From: Tatumella morbirosei
GTDB lineage: Bacteria; Pseudomonadota; Gammaproteobacteria; Enterobacterales; Enterobacteriaceae
DNA: 64,000 nt
Direction of reading: 5' to 3'
Assembly: GCF_000757425.2 (NCBI RefSeq)
Contig: NZ_JPKR02000001.1
Span: 62,001-126,000 of the forward strand
Part shown: positions 45,368-55,118 of the stretch, in pieces
How positions within the stretch are numbered: the stretch's first letter is position 1
Layout: every line of letters starts with the position of its first letter
Program-made: the position numbers and the translations under genes
Notes under the pieces: model-generated
Database searches by the model: none
Told to the model about the DNA's origin: nothing
What the model saw: the letters and a program-made list of their open reading frames with translations, nothing else

Positions 45368-45439
45368 GTAACCTGTAAAGTGTGAATTTGAAGGTTACAG
45401 TATTTTTGGTAACCTGACAAATAAATTTTTATGGGTTAC
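45368..45439. promoter_or_regulatory. Symmetric array of four GGTTAC sites in a divergent promoter
   Basis: GTAACC at 45368-45373, GGTTAC at 45393-45398, GTAACC at 45409-45414 and GGTTAC at 45434-45439 alternate in orientation with centre spacings of 25, 16 and 25 bases, so the whole arrangement is symmetric. It fills the gap between the hydrolase and CGNR-regulator genes and is a strong candidate operator. Confidence 0.65.
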
Positions 45440-45447
45440 ATAGAATC

Positions 45448-46029
45448 ATGGTTCTGAATCATTCTTATACCGATGCCCCGTTTGTAGGGGATAACCTGGC
45501 GCTCGATTTTATTAACAGTGAATACAGGGTTGATGGTCAGCCTCATGACTGTCTGAGGGATGAACAGAGTATTGCCAACTGGCTGATACGCGCCGGACTG
45601 TTGCACGATATTCATCAGCAGCTTCCGGAGGAATTACTGGCCGAAGCTCGCGAACTTCGTGACACAGCAAGGAAAATTGTCAACGCAGCCATGAATCGTG
45701 TCGCGGTGGATCTGACCGTTATCAACCAGCTGCTTAAGGCAGGTCAGCCGATCACCCGGCTTGAATGGGATGACGATATGCGGCAATACCGGACTGCGGT
45801 TTATCAAACTTCCGCAGATGCATCCGGTCTTCTCTGGCCGGTTGCTGAGGCGCTTATAAACCTGGTAAGCAGCGATAAATTTCAGTTTGTACGTCAGTGC
45901 GAAGCTGATGACTGTATCCTGCTGTTCCATGACCTGAGTAAATCTCATCGCCGGCGCTGGTGTAGCATGGCAACCTGCGGTAATCGAATGAAGGTCGCCG
46001 CATTCCGTTCCAGAAACAAACCTGAGTAA
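45448..46029 (+). CDS. CGNR zinc-finger transcriptional regulator
   Basis: A 193-residue protein with the stress-linked ABATE-type N-terminal domain (GDNLALDFINSEY at residues 12-24) and a C-terminal CGNR zinc finger (CEADDCILLFHD, then RRWCSMATCGNRMKVAAFR). The four Cys would bind zinc and the basic tail DNA. These regulators usually control a neighbouring gene; here it is divergent from the alpha/beta hydrolase and probably also controls itself. Confidence 0.85.
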   Translation: MVLNHSYTDAPFVGDNLALDFINSEYRVDGQPHDCLRDEQSIANWLIRAGLLHDIHQQLPEELLAEARELRDTARKIVNAAMNRVAVDLTVINQLLKAGQPITRLEWDDDMRQYRTAVYQTSADASGLLWPVAEALINLVSSDKFQFVRQCEADDCILLFHDLSKSHRRRWCSMATCGNRMKVAAFRSRNKPE

Positions 46030-46214
46030 GGCTGGTGACACTACTCACCGGGCTGACTGCTGAATAATTTCGACATGGACAGACCAGTGCGGAATCCACC
46101 CTGCGCCCCGATGATTATCGGAATGGTGGCGTGGGGCCTGTGGGCCGACCGGTTGCCTGAACCACAGAGTTAAGGCAGATTAACGCAATCTCTGTTGCTT
46201 AAGATAAACTAACG

Positions 46215-47108
46215 ATGAAACTTAATTATTCCTTTCTTGAAACCTTTATGGAGATTATTCGCTGCGGGACCTTCGAAAAGGCTTCCGGCAAGCTGCATAT
46301 CACTCCTTCCGCCGTCAGCCAGCGTATCCGCGCGCTGGAAGAACTGATGGGGCAGGTGCTGATTATCCGTGGCAGCCCATGCAAAGCGACCCGATCGGGA
46401 CAGGAACTCTATCGTTATGCCGAAAAAATTGAGTTGCTGGAGAATGATTTTTTACTGAACCAGCAGGAGCTACACCGCGAAAAAGCGGTGATTGCGGTAA
46501 ACGCAGATTCGGTAGACGGCTGGTTTTTAAGCGTTATCGAAGCTGTCTATCGGGATCACGGCATTATCCTCGATGTCCGGGTTGAGGATCAGGATTTCAG
46601 TGCCTCGTTATTGCAAAGTGGTGAGGTCATGGCCGCTGTCAGTGCAGATCCGACGCTGTTGCAGGGGTGTAAAACCGAATTTCTGGGAACCATGCGCTAT
46701 AAGGCCTGTGCCTCAGTGGAATTTTATCAGCGTTGTTTTAGTCGCGGAGTGTCGGCCGAAACATTGAGTCTGGCCCCGGTCATGATGTTTAATCACAAAG
46801 ATGATTTGCAGAATAAATTTATCCGTTGCTTTACCCGGCAGGAAGTCTCGCCGCCACAGCAGTTTGTCCCTTCAACCTATGCTTACCTGCAGGCGATTGT
46901 TCGCGGATTAGGCTGGGGTATGCTGCCGGAACATCTGTCTGCGCCTTTGCTGGCGGAGGGCAGGCTGGTCGACCTGGCGGAGGATTGTCCGGTAGATACC
47001 CCTTTGTACTGGCATCGCTGGAGCCTGACACTACGGTTGCTGGAAACATTAACCCGCAGCGTGCATGCCGTAGCCCGCACTGAGTTGCATCAGAATCCGC
47101 CGGACTGA
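46215..47108 (+). CDS. LysR-family regulator, ArgP/LysG-like
   Basis: A 297-residue LysR protein. The helix-turn-helix at residues about 3-60 is of the ArgP type (FEKASGKLHITPSAVSQRIRALEELMGQVL), followed by the variant RGSPCKATRSGQELYRYAEK typical of ArgP/IciA. ArgP controls arginine and lysine export genes in E. coli. No argO-like exporter is adjacent; the nearest transporter is the APC permease at 48284. It could be an ArgP paralogue with another target. Confidence 0.83.
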   Translation: MKLNYSFLETFMEIIRCGTFEKASGKLHITPSAVSQRIRALEELMGQVLIIRGSPCKATRSGQELYRYAEKIELLENDFLLNQQELHREKAVIAVNADSVDGWFLSVIEAVYRDHGIILDVRVEDQDFSASLLQSGEVMAAVSADPTLLQGCKTEFLGTMRYKACASVEFYQRCFSRGVSAETLSLAPVMMFNHKDDLQNKFIRCFTRQEVSPPQQFVPSTYAYLQAIVRGLGWGMLPEHLSAPLLAEGRLVDLAEDCPVDTPLYWHRWSLTLRLLETLTRSVHAVARTELHQNPPD

Positions 47109-47348
47109 CCCGCCGGCACGGTTCAGATAATCCGCTACCCTTCACACCTCTGACCCCGATTCTGTCCCTCAGGGGGGCAGTACACCGGCATAAATGCCGG
47201 ATTCTCCGGTTCCGGGACTTATTTTCATTGTCCACTTATATGTGACAGTAATTACTGTTTTGGAATATTGATGGTTGTCCGGATTTACAATAATCTGAAT
47301 ACATCGACAGGGCAGTGGCCTGTCTCACTAAATTCAGAGGATAACATC

Positions 47349-48074
47349 ATGATTGAACAAAGACTGTCAGAAAAACGCGGACTGGGTGATCACGGTTGGT
47401 TGTACTCACGTCATACCTTTTCGTTCGCAAATTACTGGGATCCACAGCAGACCGGTTTCTCTGATCTGTTGGTGATTAACGATGACCAGGTGGCTGAGGG
47501 ACGTGGTTTTGGTGCCCACCCTCACAGCAACATGGAAATCATCTCCTATGTACTGGAAGGCGCACTGGAACATAAAGATTCCATGGGAACCGGTTCGGTG
47601 ATTGTCCCGGGCGATGTGCAGTTAATGAGTGCCGGTACCGGCGTGACGCATAGCGAATTTAACCATTCGCGGCAGGAAGGGGTGCATTTTCTGCAAATCT
47701 GGGTGGTCCCGGCAGAAAAAGGGACCACACCAGGCTATCAGCAGGTGTCGGTGGCGGAAGCAGAGAAACGGGGTCAGTTTAAACTGATTATTTCTCCGGA
47801 TGGCGCCGGTGATTCACTGAAAATCAAACAGGATGTGCGTATTTACGCGGGACTGTTTGATGGTGATGAGCAACAGACTGTCACACTGCCGGAGGATCGT
47901 TATGCCTATATTCACGTGGCCCGCGGCAGTATTACGGTAAACGGCGTGAAGTTTTCTGCCGGTGACGGCGCCCGGGTACGTAATGAAACCGCGCTGAGTT
48001 TTACTCAGGGTGAGCAGGCCGAAGTGTTGCTGTTTGACCTGCGTCCGGTTGAAGTGAATCACCCGACCCGCTAA
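47349..48074 (+). CDS. Pirin-family protein (YhhW-type quercetin 2,3-dioxygenase)
   Basis: A 241-residue double-cupin protein. The metal-binding residues of the N-terminal cupin are visible in GFGAHPHSNMEIISYVLEG (two His, Glu) and GVTHSEFNHS. E. coli YhhW of this size shows quercetinase activity in vitro, while the natural role is unclear. The start at 47349 gives the family N-terminus (MIEQRLSEKRGLGDHGW). The frame from 47268 has no ribosome-binding site. A strong terminator follows. Confidence 0.88.
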   Translation: MIEQRLSEKRGLGDHGWLYSRHTFSFANYWDPQQTGFSDLLVINDDQVAEGRGFGAHPHSNMEIISYVLEGALEHKDSMGTGSVIVPGDVQLMSAGTGVTHSEFNHSRQEGVHFLQIWVVPAEKGTTPGYQQVSVAEAEKRGQFKLIISPDGAGDSLKIKQDVRIYAGLFDGDEQQTVTLPEDRYAYIHVARGSITVNGVKFSAGDGARVRNETALSFTQGEQAEVLLFDLRPVEVNHPTR

Positions 48075-48102
48075 ACCGTCGGGTTAATTGATCAGCCAGT
48101 TA

Positions 48103-48134
48103 CAGCCATACCTCAGGGTATGGCTGTTTTTTTT
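48103..48134 (+). terminator. Rho-independent terminator of the pirin gene
   Basis: CAGCCATACC and GGTATGGCTG form a ten-pair stem with a TCAG loop, followed by eight T residues. Confidence 0.95.
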
Positions 48135-48283
48135 GTCAGAAGAATATCTCCGGCAATGTTGCTCAGAGGGCTTTAAGCAACGCAAGTAACTTACAGATAA
48201 ACTGAGCCCTGTCATTACGCAGCCCCCGACGGATAAAAGCAATAACACGGTCACCATTCACCGCCCGGTAGCCAGGCTTGCTG

Positions 48284-49714
48284 TCAGGAACTCATCCCTC
48301 TCACCAGCATCTGACGCTTATTAATCACCGAATATCCAATCACCAGCGCTGCCACCGGAATGACGGCCAGCAGGGTGCTGATAAACAGGCTGCCTCCGGT
48401 GAGGGTGGTAAAGTTAGACAGTACCATCAGCAGAGAAACCGCCAGTGCGAAGACGGCCAGTGCAGGGATCCACAGAGTCCTCAGGCGTTTCCCCTGAGAC
48501 AGGGCAGTATTTTTCTTAAAGAACACCACTACCGAGATACTGGTCAGTAACATCAGTAATACGATACCGACGGTCGAGATACCGGCCATAAACCCAAACA
48601 CCTGAGTCAGGGGTTCCAGTTTACAAAGCGCACAGACAATGATCAGTAACAGTGCCGTCATTGACTGTACCAGTGACGAATTAGCCGGTGACTGATGTTC
48701 TCCGTGAACAGCAGATAAGAATTTAGGCATAAAGCCCTGTCCGGCCAGAACATACTGATAACGAGCGAGTACGTTGTGGAAACTCAGTACACAGGCAAAA
48801 ATACTGCTGATCAGTAGCACCTGAATGGTGTTGCTCAGCAGGGCACCGTCATACTGACGGGCGATGTCCAGTAGCATATTGCCGTTGCCGCTCAGCGTAT
48901 TGTTAGCCACGCTCACCGCATGGGAGTAACCACTGCCGACGATCATCGCCCAGGTTGAGAAGGTGTAAAAGACGCCGATAATGACTACCGCCAGATAGGT
49001 CGCCCGGGGAATGGTTTTTTCCGGATTCCGTGATTCGTCACGGAAAATAGCGGTGGATTCAAAACCAATAAACCCGGTCAGAGCAAACAATACGGCAATA
49101 CCCAGACCATGGCTAAACGCGGCTGAAGGTTCAAAAGAGACCAGACTAATCCCTTCGGCACCGCCTTTATGCAGAATTGAAAAATTCATCACCAGTACAA
49201 CACCCATTTCCAGCACCAGCGCGATACCAAGAATTTTCGAACTGAGTTCAATGTGCCGGTAACCCAGGATAGCGACGGCAGCAATCGCCAGCAGAGAGTA
49301 GATCCACCATGGGTGAGCGTTGCCACCATAATGCACCACCAGGTCATTCACCGCCCAACCCATATACCCATAAACCCCGGCCTGGATAGCCGTGTAGGTG
49401 ACCAGTGCCAGATACGCCGAACCCATTCCGGCACGCAACCCCAGCCCCTGAGTTACATAGGAGTAGAAAGCACCTGCCTGTTTAACATGCGGTGTCATTG
49501 CCACAAAACCCACGGCAAAAACCAGCAGGATCAGCGAGGCTATCAGAAAGCCGAAGGGAGCGCCGATACCATTGCCGGTACCGATAGCCAGTGGCACATT
49601 ACCACCAATCACGGTGAGCGGAGCCGCGGCGGCAATCACCATAAATACAATACTACCCACGCCCAGATTACCGCTGAGTCTGGCGGGGCGATGGCGGGTA
49701 TTAGCCTCAGTCAT
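48284..49714 (-). CDS. APC-superfamily amino acid permease
   Basis: A 476-residue inner-membrane protein with twelve hydrophobic segments. The APC entry motif is SIVFMVIAAAAPLTVIGGN, and the conserved FALTGFIGFESTAIFRDESRNPEKTIPRA region lies in the middle. Substrate is not predictable from sequence. It lies 26 bases after a nitrilase-family amidase gene with a clear AAGGA site, so the permease probably imports an amide or amino acid that the amidase processes. Confidence 0.85.
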   Translation of the reverse strand: MTEANTRHRPARLSGNLGVGSIVFMVIAAAAPLTVIGGNVPLAIGTGNGIGAPFGFLIASLILLVFAVGFVAMTPHVKQAGAFYSYVTQGLGLRAGMGSAYLALVTYTAIQAGVYGYMGWAVNDLVVHYGGNAHPWWIYSLLAIAAVAILGYRHIELSSKILGIALVLEMGVVLVMNFSILHKGGAEGISLVSFEPSAAFSHGLGIAVLFALTGFIGFESTAIFRDESRNPEKTIPRATYLAVVIIGVFYTFSTWAMIVGSGYSHAVSVANNTLSGNGNMLLDIARQYDGALLSNTIQVLLISSIFACVLSFHNVLARYQYVLAGQGFMPKFLSAVHGEHQSPANSSLVQSMTALLLIIVCALCKLEPLTQVFGFMAGISTVGIVLLMLLTSISVVVFFKKNTALSQGKRLRTLWIPALAVFALAVSLLMVLSNFTTLTGGSLFISTLLAVIPVAALVIGYSVINKRQMLVRGMSS

Positions 49715-49740
49715 AGTGAATTCCTTATATGGTGTTGAGT

Positions 49741-50511
49741 TTAGAAAATGTCGGTCCGTAAATCTTTCAGGTAAGGGTTGTCGCGCTGCGCTCTGACGAC
49801 CTGTAAAGGATCTATCTCCGCACAGAGCAACTGTTCTTCGGCTTCCGATGCCTGACTAATCACTGAACCATCCGGAGCGGCCACCAGGCTCAGCCCGACA
49901 TACTCCAGGTGTTGTTCACTGCCGATCTGATTGACATAAGCGACATACAGCTGGTTTTCCCAGGCGCGGGTGGCAATCAGGTGTTGGTTTACAAAAGTGA
50001 AGGGTTTCATTTGTGCGGTAGCCACCGCGATAAGATGGGCGCCCGCTCTGGCCGCGGCTCGGACCGTCTCCGGAAACTCAACGTCGTAGCAGATCAGCAT
50101 GGCGATATTCAGCCCCTTATAATGGGCGATGCAGACTGGCTCATCACCGGCAGTGAACTGTTGCTTATCCAGTTCACCGAACAGATGAGTTTTACGGTAT
50201 ACGGCCAGCACGTCACCCTGATCGCTAATCAGCCACGCCGCATTATAGATATTACCGTTTTCGGCCAGCGGCCCGGTGATGACCATCGCCATCTGTTGCT
50301 CCCGGGCCAGTGCTTGCAACGCTGTCAGCGGAAAGCTGTCAGCCAGTGCCGGCAAATGGTGGCGTAATACATAACCGGACATAAACATTTCCGGGGTGAT
50401 AAGCAATTCTGCCTGCTGCGCTTTAGCCTGCTTTAATGCATGGCTCAGCCTGACCAGATTAGCGTCATAATCGCAGTAACTGCTTTGTGCCTGCCAGATT
50501 GCAATTTTCAT
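49741..50511 (-). CDS. Carbon-nitrogen hydrolase (nitrilase superfamily amidase)
   Basis: A 256-residue cytoplasmic hydrolase with the complete Glu-Lys-Cys triad: TPEMF (Glu about 41), YRKTHLFGELD (Lys about 107) and LICYDVEFPE (Cys about 140). Length and motifs resemble small aliphatic amidases and the R-stereoselective amidase group. It heads a two-gene unit with the APC permease. GAGG lies seven bases before the ATG. Deaminated-glutathione amidase is another family member to consider, but those usually stand alone. Confidence 0.85.
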   Translation of the reverse strand: MKIAIWQAQSSYCDYDANLVRLSHALKQAKAQQAELLITPEMFMSGYVLRHHLPALADSFPLTALQALAREQQMAMVITGPLAENGNIYNAAWLISDQGDVLAVYRKTHLFGELDKQQFTAGDEPVCIAHYKGLNIAMLICYDVEFPETVRAAARAGAHLIAVATAQMKPFTFVNQHLIATRAWENQLYVAYVNQIGSEQHLEYVGLSLVAAPDGSVISQASEAEEQLLCAEIDPLQVVRAQRDNPYLKDLRTDIF

Positions 50512-51340
50512 CAGGATCCTCTTTGACTGCTATTAACCGTTAAATCAGCAATAACTGTGCCAGTCATCAGACCACATGATTTTCATGCTTTTCGTTTTTT
50601 TACCCGGATAAAACGGCGTTAAGACCCGCCCCGGGGTGCGACAGACGGTGCAGATCTTGCACGGTAATAGTGCATAATCAGGGGGTGGGTGTTGTGAGCA
50701 GTGAAAGGAGTCATGAATAACCGCTAATCTTAGTGGTTCACGTCGATAAGTGGCATATATTTCCGCAGATAATTCTGCTGCTGTGCTGTTGCGATCCCGG
50801 GGCAAAGCCGGTGATGCCAGGGTTCTGGCCTGAACAAAACGTCAGTTTATGACTGCTGACTGTTCACCCGACAACAGCGCTCTCTGACGCGGTCTCTGCC
50901 AGGGAGTAGCAGGCCGCTCCACTCCCGGGACATCCCTTTTCCCCGTCGTGATTAATTGATGAGTAAAAATGTTCAGATGAAAAAAATTACTTAAAAACAT
51001 TTTTTTTCGTTACGAATAAATTAACTCTGAATTATTATCCTTTCGGTTTCTTAACAGCCAGCTTAGGGTTCATCAGTTGGTGATGCTTTAAAATCAACCA
51101 TTTCGGGCTGTGTGTTGTTCACCTCTGGTATTACTCACAGCAGCCTGGCCGGGCTTTCATCATAAAAAATATCTGCAATCTGGTGAGTAATTCTAATGAA
51201 TTATCTGGCCGGGTCGCGATCTGTAGCAATGCCGGAGGCTGCTGCCGGCAGCGAAATACCCGCATCAGTACCACAGAAAAACCGTTGCTGTTTTTAACTT
51301 TTATCCCTGATTCAGGGATTTTCTGACATGGAAAGGCGCT
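50512..51340. other. Long intergenic region between the amidase and lipoprotein genes
   Basis: About 830 bases without a supportable gene. A minus-strand frame (50545-50805) is Cys/Pro-rich without motifs and is rejected. The right half is AT-rich with a T8 run near 51000 that could end a weak hairpin. The promoter of the lipoprotein gene should lie before 51341. Confidence 0.35.
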
Positions 51341-52559
51341 ATGAAATTTAAACTGGCATTACTGGTGGTCGCCGTCGCGGCCCTCTCTGGCTGTAAAAAA
51401 AACTGATATTGACTGTGGTTCAGCCGATATTCAGCAAAATCTGGCACAGCGCATTCTGAATGTGATTGCCGAAAAAACCGGTGCTCTGGGAAATGATCCG
51501 GATGCACTGAGCCACGCGAAAGTGGCGCTGGACGGATTTACTCAGGATGAAGACCAGTCCACCAAAGAAATTTCTCAGTGTAAGGTCAATGCCACGCTGA
51601 CTGATGAGCGTAATTCCGGAGTCGCCCTGAAAGGTCAGGTCAGCTATTCGCTGAGTAAAGACAGCTCCGGGCATATCGTGCTGGACAACCATTCTGTCTA
51701 TGAAGGTACCCGCCAGGACGCGTTTAAAGTCGTGAAGATTGATGAAACGCCGGAACAGAAAACCTGGCGTCTGAAACAGGAACAAGCCGCCGCGGAAAAA
51801 GCCAAAGCCGAAGCCGAAGCTAAAGCCCGCCAGGCCGCAGCGGATGCGGCGCTGGAAAAAGAGATTACCGCCGCCCAAAGCGCGCCGGACAGTGATTTTA
51901 AACCGGTGAACCAGCAACAACTGATGCTGCTCTTCCTGGCGAATTCTGGCCGTCAGGTCAGCGACGACGAGAAACTCAGCCTGCTGAGTGCGGCCTGGAA
52001 TTCAGAGAAAGATCCGTTTAAGAAAAATGATATGAAAGCGGCGGAACTGGCGCGGATTAATCAGGAACTGGATGCCTGGAAGGGCGTTAAGCTGATTCAG
52101 GTAAGCAGAATGAATCCGCGGATGAATGGCAGACAAAACGTGGTCGCCAAACAAATTATTACCAGTGCTTATCTGGGAATTCGTAAGCCGGGTGATTATG
52201 ACTTCACTAAAAAATCTTTCCCAATCACTATGTCGGGTTGTAACGACACCCTGAAATACGGTCCGATGTCGATCTATAGCAGTACGCAGAATGTGACCAT
52301 CGCGATGGTGAAAAATGTCGCCACCTGCGCCCTGACGCCGAAAGATGAAGACGATGCCCGCAGGATCTCCGGCTTATTCACGGCCATGTCTCCGGCGGTA
52401 TTCACCGCAGATGCCACAGCCTATTTACTGATCAGTGGCTATGATGCCAATAAAGTGACGGTGAACACGACACTGATCCGAACTGACGTGCAGTTCTACC
52501 ATAACAATTACGATGCGTTTACCGACAAGCCGCCGGTCCTCACCTGGACGCTGAAATAA
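51341..52559 (+). pseudogene. Lipoprotein gene with a frameshift in an A8 run
   Basis: The ATG at 51341 starts a lipoprotein signal (MKFKLALLVVAVAALSGC, lipobox Cys18) and then runs into AAAAAAAA (51395-51402), after which the frame stops at 51404. With seven A the frame would continue as CKKTDIDCGSADIQQ and on to 52559, giving 405 residues. The mature part has an Ala/Lys/Glu coiled coil (about 145-190) and a C-terminal domain with paired Cys (SGCNDTL, VATCAL). I do not recognise the family. The break may be a true mutation, a sequencing error or a slippage site; the rest of the frame is undamaged, which argues against old decay. It is followed by a second small lipoprotein gene. Confidence 0.7.
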
Positions 52560-52625
52560 CTCCCTGCACCGGCTGCCGTAATGGCGGCCGGAATCTCTTA
52601 CCCGCTACTGACGGAACCAGAACCG

Positions 52626-52964
52626 ATGAAAAAATTACGTATCCTTTCTGCGGCTGCTATCGTATTTGCGCTGGCTGGCTGTAACAGCGAACCTTCCGAA
52701 ACCGAAATCACTCAGGCAGTACAGAAAAATATCGATCAGGCGAATGCCCAGGTGCAAAAAATGGCCGGTAGTGCCATTCAGACGGATGGCTTTATGACCA
52801 AACTGCATTCATTGCGCAAAATTTCATGCGATCAGACGGGTAAAGGCGAACAATACAACTGTAAAGTGGAAGTTGATATTACCGCCCCGTTTGTGGGAGA
52901 GCGTAAAACGGTTTCCCAGATTAGCCTGGTGAAAGATAACGACGGCTGGGACGTCGTACAGTAA
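52626..52964 (+). CDS. Small lipoprotein of unknown function
   Basis: A 112-residue lipoprotein: MKKLRILSAAAIVFALAGC gives a signal peptide with lipobox LAGC (Cys19). The mature part has a helix (ITQAVQKNIDQANAQVQKM) and a small domain with two Cys (KISCDQTGKGEQYNCKVEV) probably joined by a disulfide. It resembles the front part of the preceding lipoprotein's mature domain in layout (Cys-containing strand pair, VSQISL end). The start at 52626 is required for the signal. It is probably co-transcribed with the frameshifted gene upstream. Confidence 0.78.
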   Translation: MKKLRILSAAAIVFALAGCNSEPSETEITQAVQKNIDQANAQVQKMAGSAIQTDGFMTKLHSLRKISCDQTGKGEQYNCKVEVDITAPFVGERKTVSQISLVKDNDGWDVVQ

Positions 52965-52971
52965 TTATGGC

Positions 52972-53005
52972 GCAGATTCTGGCCTGAATTCAGGCCAGAA
53001 TCTGC
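52972..53005. terminator. 34-bp perfect palindrome between convergent genes
   Basis: The left arm GCAGATTCTGGCCTG and the right arm CAGGCCAGAATCTGC are exact complements around AATT. It lies eight bases after the lipoprotein stop and just before the 3' end of the convergent activator gene. It lacks a T-run, so it is either a Rho-independent-like barrier or a binding site. Confidence 0.6.
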
Positions 53006-53023
53006 CACTGTGATACCGCGACT

Positions 53024-54931
53024 CTATTTCCCCGCGGAGAACTCATCCTTCCATACCGCTTCCCGGACATTAATGGCCCGTGGCAGCAGCCCCAGAGCAT
53101 AAAAGCGGTCGGCAATCGCCTGTTGATCACGGATGATGGTCAAATCCATTTTTTGCGTCAGGTGACTGCGTCTGGCCAGGGCGTGACTCATCGATTCTGC
53201 AGATAACCCCAGTTCAGCAGACAGCAGGTTGGCTGCGTCTTCACGATGGGTATTGATGTAGCGTCCGGTGCGGGATAATGCCTCGATCAGTTGGTGCAGC
53301 AGGTCAGAGGAATGGGCTGCAAATTCACGGTGTGCCAGATAAAACTGGTGATTTTTGACCCGTCCCCGGCCATCGGCGAGCATCCGTAACTGACCGTCCA
53401 GTGCGGCAGCGCTTAACAGCGGGTCCCACATCATCCAGGCATCGACAGCCAGATAATCACTCGGAGTCAGGGGATATTTAGGGGGGGAGTAGACGACTCT
53501 GACATCATCCAGAGTCAGGCCCGCTTCATCGAGAATCTGCACCAGCAGATAATGAACGTTAGAACCTTTATTCACCGCAATCCGTTTACCGCGTAAACCG
53601 GCGATGGTGCTAACCGCGCTGTCACCCGGTACCATCAGTGCCACGCCCTCCGGGGCTGCCGGTTCCCAGGCAACATACAACACCCGGTTTTCTCCCGCCT
53701 GAGCAAACAGAGGCGGGACTTCGCCGGTGGTACCAAAGTCGATTTCGCCATGACTGAGTGCATGCAGTAACTGCGGCCCGGCAGGGAATTCACTCCACAG
53801 AACACTGACGCCGCTGCCAGCCAGTTGTTGTTCCAGCGACTGACGGGCCTTGAGTATTCCGAGATTGCCAAACTTCTGATAACCAATACGCAGCTCCCGC
53901 TCATGTTGCAGGCGGTGTGGTGATGCCGGTTGCCGTTGAACCGTCAGGCTGCGTCTGGGCTTAATCAGCCCGAGATGGGCGAGGTGGGTGCGTAAGGTGT
54001 TACGGCTAATCCCTAACAGCTGCGCCGTTTGTAGCTGATTACTGCCACTTAGTTCGTAGGCATTACGTACCAGCGTATCCAGCACCCGCTGATAGAGTCT
54101 GGTGCCGCCGTCGGTCAGTTGCTGACGCATAAAGTCATCCAGCGCGGCTTCTCCCGGAGGCTGTTGCAGGGGTTCAGCCGCCGTCAGTCGCAGCTGTTGC
54201 GGGTGAATGACCGGATCTTTGCTGAGTAACACCGCGTTATGCAGCGTATTTTCCAGTTCACGGATATTACCGGGCCAGGGGTAATTCATCAGTGCAGCCA
54301 TCGTTTCATCGGTCATCTGTAACTGCGGGCGGCCAAGGCGGCGTGCATATAGCCGCAAAAAATGTTCCGCCAGCAACGGAATATCTTCACGCCGTTGGCG
54401 CAGCGGCGGCAGAGTCACCGCGGCAACATTCAGCCGGTAATAGAGGTCCTCACGAAAACGTCGTTCACGAATCGCCTGCGCCAAATCAACGTGCGTCGCG
54501 GCAATCACCCGCACATTGACCCGCACCGGTTTACGGGACCCAATACGGGCCACTTCGCGTTCCTGCAATACCCGCAGCAGTTTCACCTGCAACGGCAGAC
54601 TCAGTTCACCAATTTCATCCAGTAACAACGTGCCACCTTCTGCGGCTTCAAACCAACCAGGGTGGCGCTCTCCGGCCCCGGTAAACGCGCCTTTTTCATG
54701 ACCAAACAGTTCCGACTCCGCCAGGCTTTCAGTCAGTGCGCCACAGTTCACCGCCAGGAACGGTTGTTGGCGGCGTGGACTGTTGTGATGCAGATAGCGC
54801 GCGACCACCTCTTTGCCGGTGCCGGTTTCGCCAATGATCAGCACCGTGGCGTCGGTTGGAGCCAGCCGGTCCAGCACACTCTGAAAGGCTATCGATGCAG
54901 GATCGATCAGCGCAGGGCCCTGAGTTGTCAT
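53024..54931 (-). CDS. Sigma-54 activator fused to an SsuA-like ligand-binding domain
   Basis: A 635-residue regulator. It begins directly with the AAA+ domain of bacterial enhancer-binding proteins: Walker A GETGTGK at 34-40, the sigma-54 contact loop GAFTGA at 81-86 and Walker B LLLDEIGE at 102-109. A Fis-type helix-turn-helix lies at about 295-318. Residues about 345-630 form a complete SsuA/NrtA-type periplasmic-binding fold ([47 protein letters not shown]) without a signal peptide, so it must act as a cytoplasmic sensor of a sulfonate-like ligand. It is divergent from the organosulfur operon. The start at 54931 ([10 protein letters not shown]) was preferred over 55057, whose extra 42 codons cover palindromic promoter elements and are not protein-like. 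Confidence 0.88.
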   Translation of the reverse strand: MTTQGPALIDPASIAFQSVLDRLAPTDATVLIIGETGTGKEVVARYLHHNSPRRQQPFLAVNCGALTESLAESELFGHEKGAFTGAGERHPGWFEAAEGGTLLLDEIGELSLPLQVKLLRVLQEREVARIGSRKPVRVNVRVIAATHVDLAQAIRERRFREDLYYRLNVAAVTLPPLRQRREDIPLLAEHFLRLYARRLGRPQLQMTDETMAALMNYPWPGNIRELENTLHNAVLLSKDPVIHPQQLRLTAAEPLQQPPGEAALDDFMRQQLTDGGTRLYQRVLDTLVRNAYELSGSNQLQTAQLLGISRNTLRTHLAHLGLIKPRRSLTVQRQPASPHRLQHERELRIGYQKFGNLGILKARQSLEQQLAGSGVSVLWSEFPAGPQLLHALSHGEIDFGTTGEVPPLFAQAGENRVLYVAWEPAAPEGVALMVPGDSAVSTIAGLRGKRIAVNKGSNVHYLLVQILDEAGLTLDDVRVVYSPPKYPLTPSDYLAVDAWMMWDPLLSAAALDGQLRMLADGRGRVKNHQFYLAHREFAAHSSDLLHQLIEALSRTGRYINTHREDAANLLSAELGLSAESMSHALARRSHLTQKMDLTIIRDQQAIADRFYALGLLPRAINVREAVWKDEFSAGK

Positions 54932-55008
54932 CGGGTCATTTCCGCAAAATGTCAAAAAGTCACCATACCCTGTCCCGGCCTCGACGGCGAGATGGCCAAA
55001 GGCCGGTT

Positions 55009-55056
55009 TGCTGCATTTGCAGCAGAATGATGATGTCAGATGCTGCGAATGCAACA
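55009..55056 (+). promoter_or_regulatory. Two palindromic upstream activator sites
   Basis: TGCTGCATTTGCAGCA (55009-55024) has perfect seven-base arms, and TGCTGCGAATGCAACA (55041-55056) is a close variant. Centres are 32 bases apart, about three helical turns, and lie 70-110 bases upstream of the -24/-12 promoter, where an enhancer-binding protein would bind. Confidence 0.75.
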
Positions 55057-55118
55057 TTTTCCGGTCAGTCGAAAAAAATTATCTTTATGATTTTTAATGA
55101 AAATTTTCCTTTTAATTT

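Noticed and set aside
50545-50805. 86-codon minus-strand frame
   Set aside because: It is Cys/Pro/Tyr-rich without motifs and in an AT-rich gap, probably chance.
54932-55057. N-terminal extension of the sigma-54 activator to 55057
   Set aside because: The extra 42 codons cover a palindromic activator site and are Cys/Phe-rich without similarity to activator N-termini; the ATG at 54931 starts the normal domain.
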